A stretch of 36,729 nt of DNA, taken from NCBI GenBank assembly GCA_031367345.1, contig JANLPR010000126.1:1-36729 (forward strand), written 5' to 3'. The position numbers and the translations under genes are program-made. Position 1 is the first letter of the stretch; every line of letters starts with the position of its first letter. This DNA comes from JADKIH01 sp031367345. Its GTDB lineage: Bacteria; Bacteroidota; Bacteroidia; AKYH767-A; 2013-40CM-41-45. Under the pieces are notes generated by a model. The model was not told the origin of the DNA and searched no databases. It saw only the letters and a program-made list of their open reading frames with translations. Below, in pieces: positions 35,119-36,729 of this stretch.

Positions 35119-36603
35119 ATGCACTTGCAAGAAAACAAAGTAATTGATGAGGCTCGCCAAGGTGAAGCGATCATGGTTGAGACAAAGACGGAGCCGAACG
35201 GAAAAAAAATGTATCTGGAAAGTTATGGTTGTGCAATGAATTTTTCGGATAGCGAAATTGTTGCTTCCATAATGACCGGCATCGGTTATCAGACAACTAA
35301 AATTATTGAAGAGGCGAATGTAATTTTTCTAAATACATGTGCTATTCGCGACAATGCAGAATTGAGAGTATGGGCACGTTTGCGAGAAATAAAAAAAAAT
35401 AAAAAAAGAAACGAAGAACTCATTATTGGAGTTCTTGGATGTATGGCCGAGCGTTTAAAAGATGAATTATTGGAGAAAGAAAAATTGGTCGACATTGTTG
35501 TTGGTCCAGATTCATATCGTGATCTTCCTAATTTAATATCGCTTGCCGAATCAGGTCAGAAAGCAGTAAACGTATTACTCTCAAGAGAAGAAACGTATGC
35601 AGAAATTAGTCCGGTACGTTTGGGAAACAATGGTATCAATGGATTTATTTCTATTATGCGAGGATGTGACAATATGTGTTCCTTTTGTGTTGTACCTTTT
35701 ACTCGGGGAAGAGAACGAAGCAGAGATCCTGAATCAATAGTGAATGAAGCTAAGCAAATGTTCGAACTTGGTTACCGAGAGGTTACGTTACTTGGACAAA
35801 ATGTTGACTCGTATTTATTCTGGGGCGGAGGTCCGAAGAAAGATCTAGATCCAAAGATTGTTCATCTTGCAATGAATCATCAGTTACCGGATGATGAACA
35901 AAAAAACTTTACCACTTTTGCCGATCTGCTCGAACGTGTTGCTCAAGTAAACAGTCTACTGAGAATCCGTTTCTCTACAAGTAATCCGAGAGACATGACA
36001 GATGCTGTACTCTATTCAATAGCTAAGTACGACAACATCTGCAAATACATTCACCTTCCTGTTCAATCAGGAAATAGTCGTGTACTCGACAAAATGAATC
36101 GCGGTTACTCTCGCGAACTTTTTATGAGTCGTATAGATTCTATTCGTCGCATACTTCCGGGAGCGGGACTTTCAACCGATATTATTACAGGATTTTGTTC
36201 AGAGAGCGACGAAGAACATAAAGACACTTTGAGTTTAATGGAATGGTCTCAATTCGACTTTTCATATATGTTTAAATATTCTGAACGTCCGGGAACGCTA
36301 GCACAAAGAAAATATCCGGATGATATTCCGGAAGAAATAAAATCAAAACGACTTTCAGAGATTATCGAACTTCAAAGCAGATTATCGCACGAAAGCAATA
36401 AAAAAGATATCGGTAAAAAATGTGTAGTCTTAGTTGAAAATTTCTCTAAACGATCGAATGAATTTATGTCGGGGCGAAATTCAGAAAACAAAGTTGTGAT
36501 AGTGCCTCGTAATAATCTCAAGCCTGGCGACTATGTAGAAGTAACAATTACAGATTGTACACCGGCAACGTTGATGGGAGTTGAATTGATAAGTAAGAAG
36601 TAA
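35119..36603 (+). CDS. miaB: tRNA-2-methylthio-N6-dimethylallyladenosine synthase MiaB
   Basis: Radical-SAM methylthiotransferase that adds the methylthio group at A37 of tRNAs reading UNN codons. From the ATG at 35119 it has 494 residues. Cys38 (SYGCAMN), Cys74 (NTCAIRD) and Cys108 (LGCMAE) bind the auxiliary cluster. Cys183, Cys187 and Cys190 (RGCDNMCSFC) bind the SAM cluster. A TRAM domain ends the protein (GKKCVVLVENFSKRS, PGDYVEVTITDC). A roughly 30-residue insert after LGQNVDSY (WGGGPKKDLD and following) looks typical of the phylum. The upstream ATG at 35077 lies before the promoter's -7 box. The last codons and the stop are built from a heptad repeat. Confidence 0.95.
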   Translation: MHLQENKVIDEARQGEAIMVETKTEPNGKKMYLESYGCAMNFSDSEIVASIMTGIGYQTTKIIEEANVIFLNTCAIRDNAELRVWARLREIKKNKKRNEELIIGVLGCMAERLKDELLEKEKLVDIVVGPDSYRDLPNLISLAESGQKAVNVLLSREETYAEISPVRLGNNGINGFISIMRGCDNMCSFCVVPFTRGRERSRDPESIVNEAKQMFELGYREVTLLGQNVDSYLFWGGGPKKDLDPKIVHLAMNHQLPDDEQKNFTTFADLLERVAQVNSLLRIRFSTSNPRDMTDAVLYSIAKYDNICKYIHLPVQSGNSRVLDKMNRGYSRELFMSRIDSIRRILPGAGLSTDIITGFCSESDEEHKDTLSLMEWSQFDFSYMFKYSERPGTLAQRKYPDDIPEEIKSKRLSEIIELQSRLSHESNKKDIGKKCVVLVENFSKRSNEFMSGRNSENKVVIVPRNNLKPGDYVEVTITDCTPATLMGVELISKK

Positions 36604-36697
36604 GAAGTAAGAAGTAAGAAGTAAGAAGTAAGAAGTAAGAAGTAAGAAAGTCCGCCAGTTATTTTTTTTACTTACTAATTACTACTCACCACTCACT
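36591..36697. repeat. Heptanucleotide repeat tract 3 with inverted partner
   Basis: Eight perfect AAGTAAG units run from 36591 to 36646. The first two provide the final codons and stop of miaB (S-K-K-stop). After a 23-nt spacer (36647-36669), four degenerate units of the opposite orientation follow (36670-36697: ACTTACT, AATTACT, ACTCACC, ACTCACT). The arrangement is the same as in tract 2: tract, short unique spacer, inverted tract. Confidence 0.85.
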
Positions 36698-36729
36698 AAA
36701 AAGAATTAAGAAAGTCCGCCAGTTATTTT
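36643..36729 (+). repeat. 23-nt direct repeat flanking the inverted arm of tract 3
   Basis: Bases 36643-36665 and 36707-36729 are identical (core GAAAGTCCGCCAGTTATTTT), 64 nt apart. The copies lie on either side of the inverted heptads. The second copy is cut by the window end, so a longer 64-nt-period array may continue outside. Confidence 0.85.

Overview
The window is a chromosomal piece of a low-GC member of the Bacteroidota. Four things point there: a complete type IX secretion (T9SS)/gliding motor cluster (porP-gldK-gldL-gldM-gldN), a very large secreted protein with a type B (CHU_C-like) sorting domain, a flavobacterial-type carotenoid operon, and promoter elements of the Bacteroidota form TTG-N20-TAnnTTTG. 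The class or genus cannot be fixed from the sequence alone.

Layout. 1-1035 is the edge of an IS630-family element whose transposase needs a -1 frameshift. 1377-3029 holds der (ribosome-assembly GTPase), tRNA-Arg(CCG) and the first of three 7-nt-period repeat tracts. 3300-8524 (minus) is a tripartite RND efflux operon read in the order outer-membrane channel, adaptor, pump. 8755-9576 (minus) is a PhyH-type dioxygenase, divergent from a carotenoid cluster on the plus strand: crtZ, crtI, crtB, an unknown exported protein, a CrtYcd-type lycopene cyclase and ispH, with most genes overlapping or nearly touching. Together these could make precursor (IspH), phytoene, lycopene, beta-carotene and zeaxanthin. 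GGPP synthase and a ketolase are not in the window.

14701-30361 is all on the minus strand. In transcription order it runs topA, a ureohydrolase-fold protein lacking key metal ligands, porP, gldK, gldL, gldM, gldN, a strong intrinsic terminator, then a 1874-residue SprB-repeat protein whose C-terminal signal marks it as T9SS cargo. Motor and probable cargo are therefore neighbours. 30821-34809 is an accessory block: two lipoproteins, an orphan TPR histidine kinase and a small membrane-anchored unknown. miaB closes the window.

The structure least explained by the genes is the set of three repeat tracts (2939-3029, 33304-33434, 36591-36697). They have different unit sequences but an exact 7-nt period, each lies at the 3' end of a gene, and two of them face an inverted partner across a spacer of about 25 nt. 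The best protein-level leads are the degenerate ureohydrolase beside the T9SS operon and the unknown exported protein inside the carotenoid operon. No CRISPR array, defence island or phage was seen.
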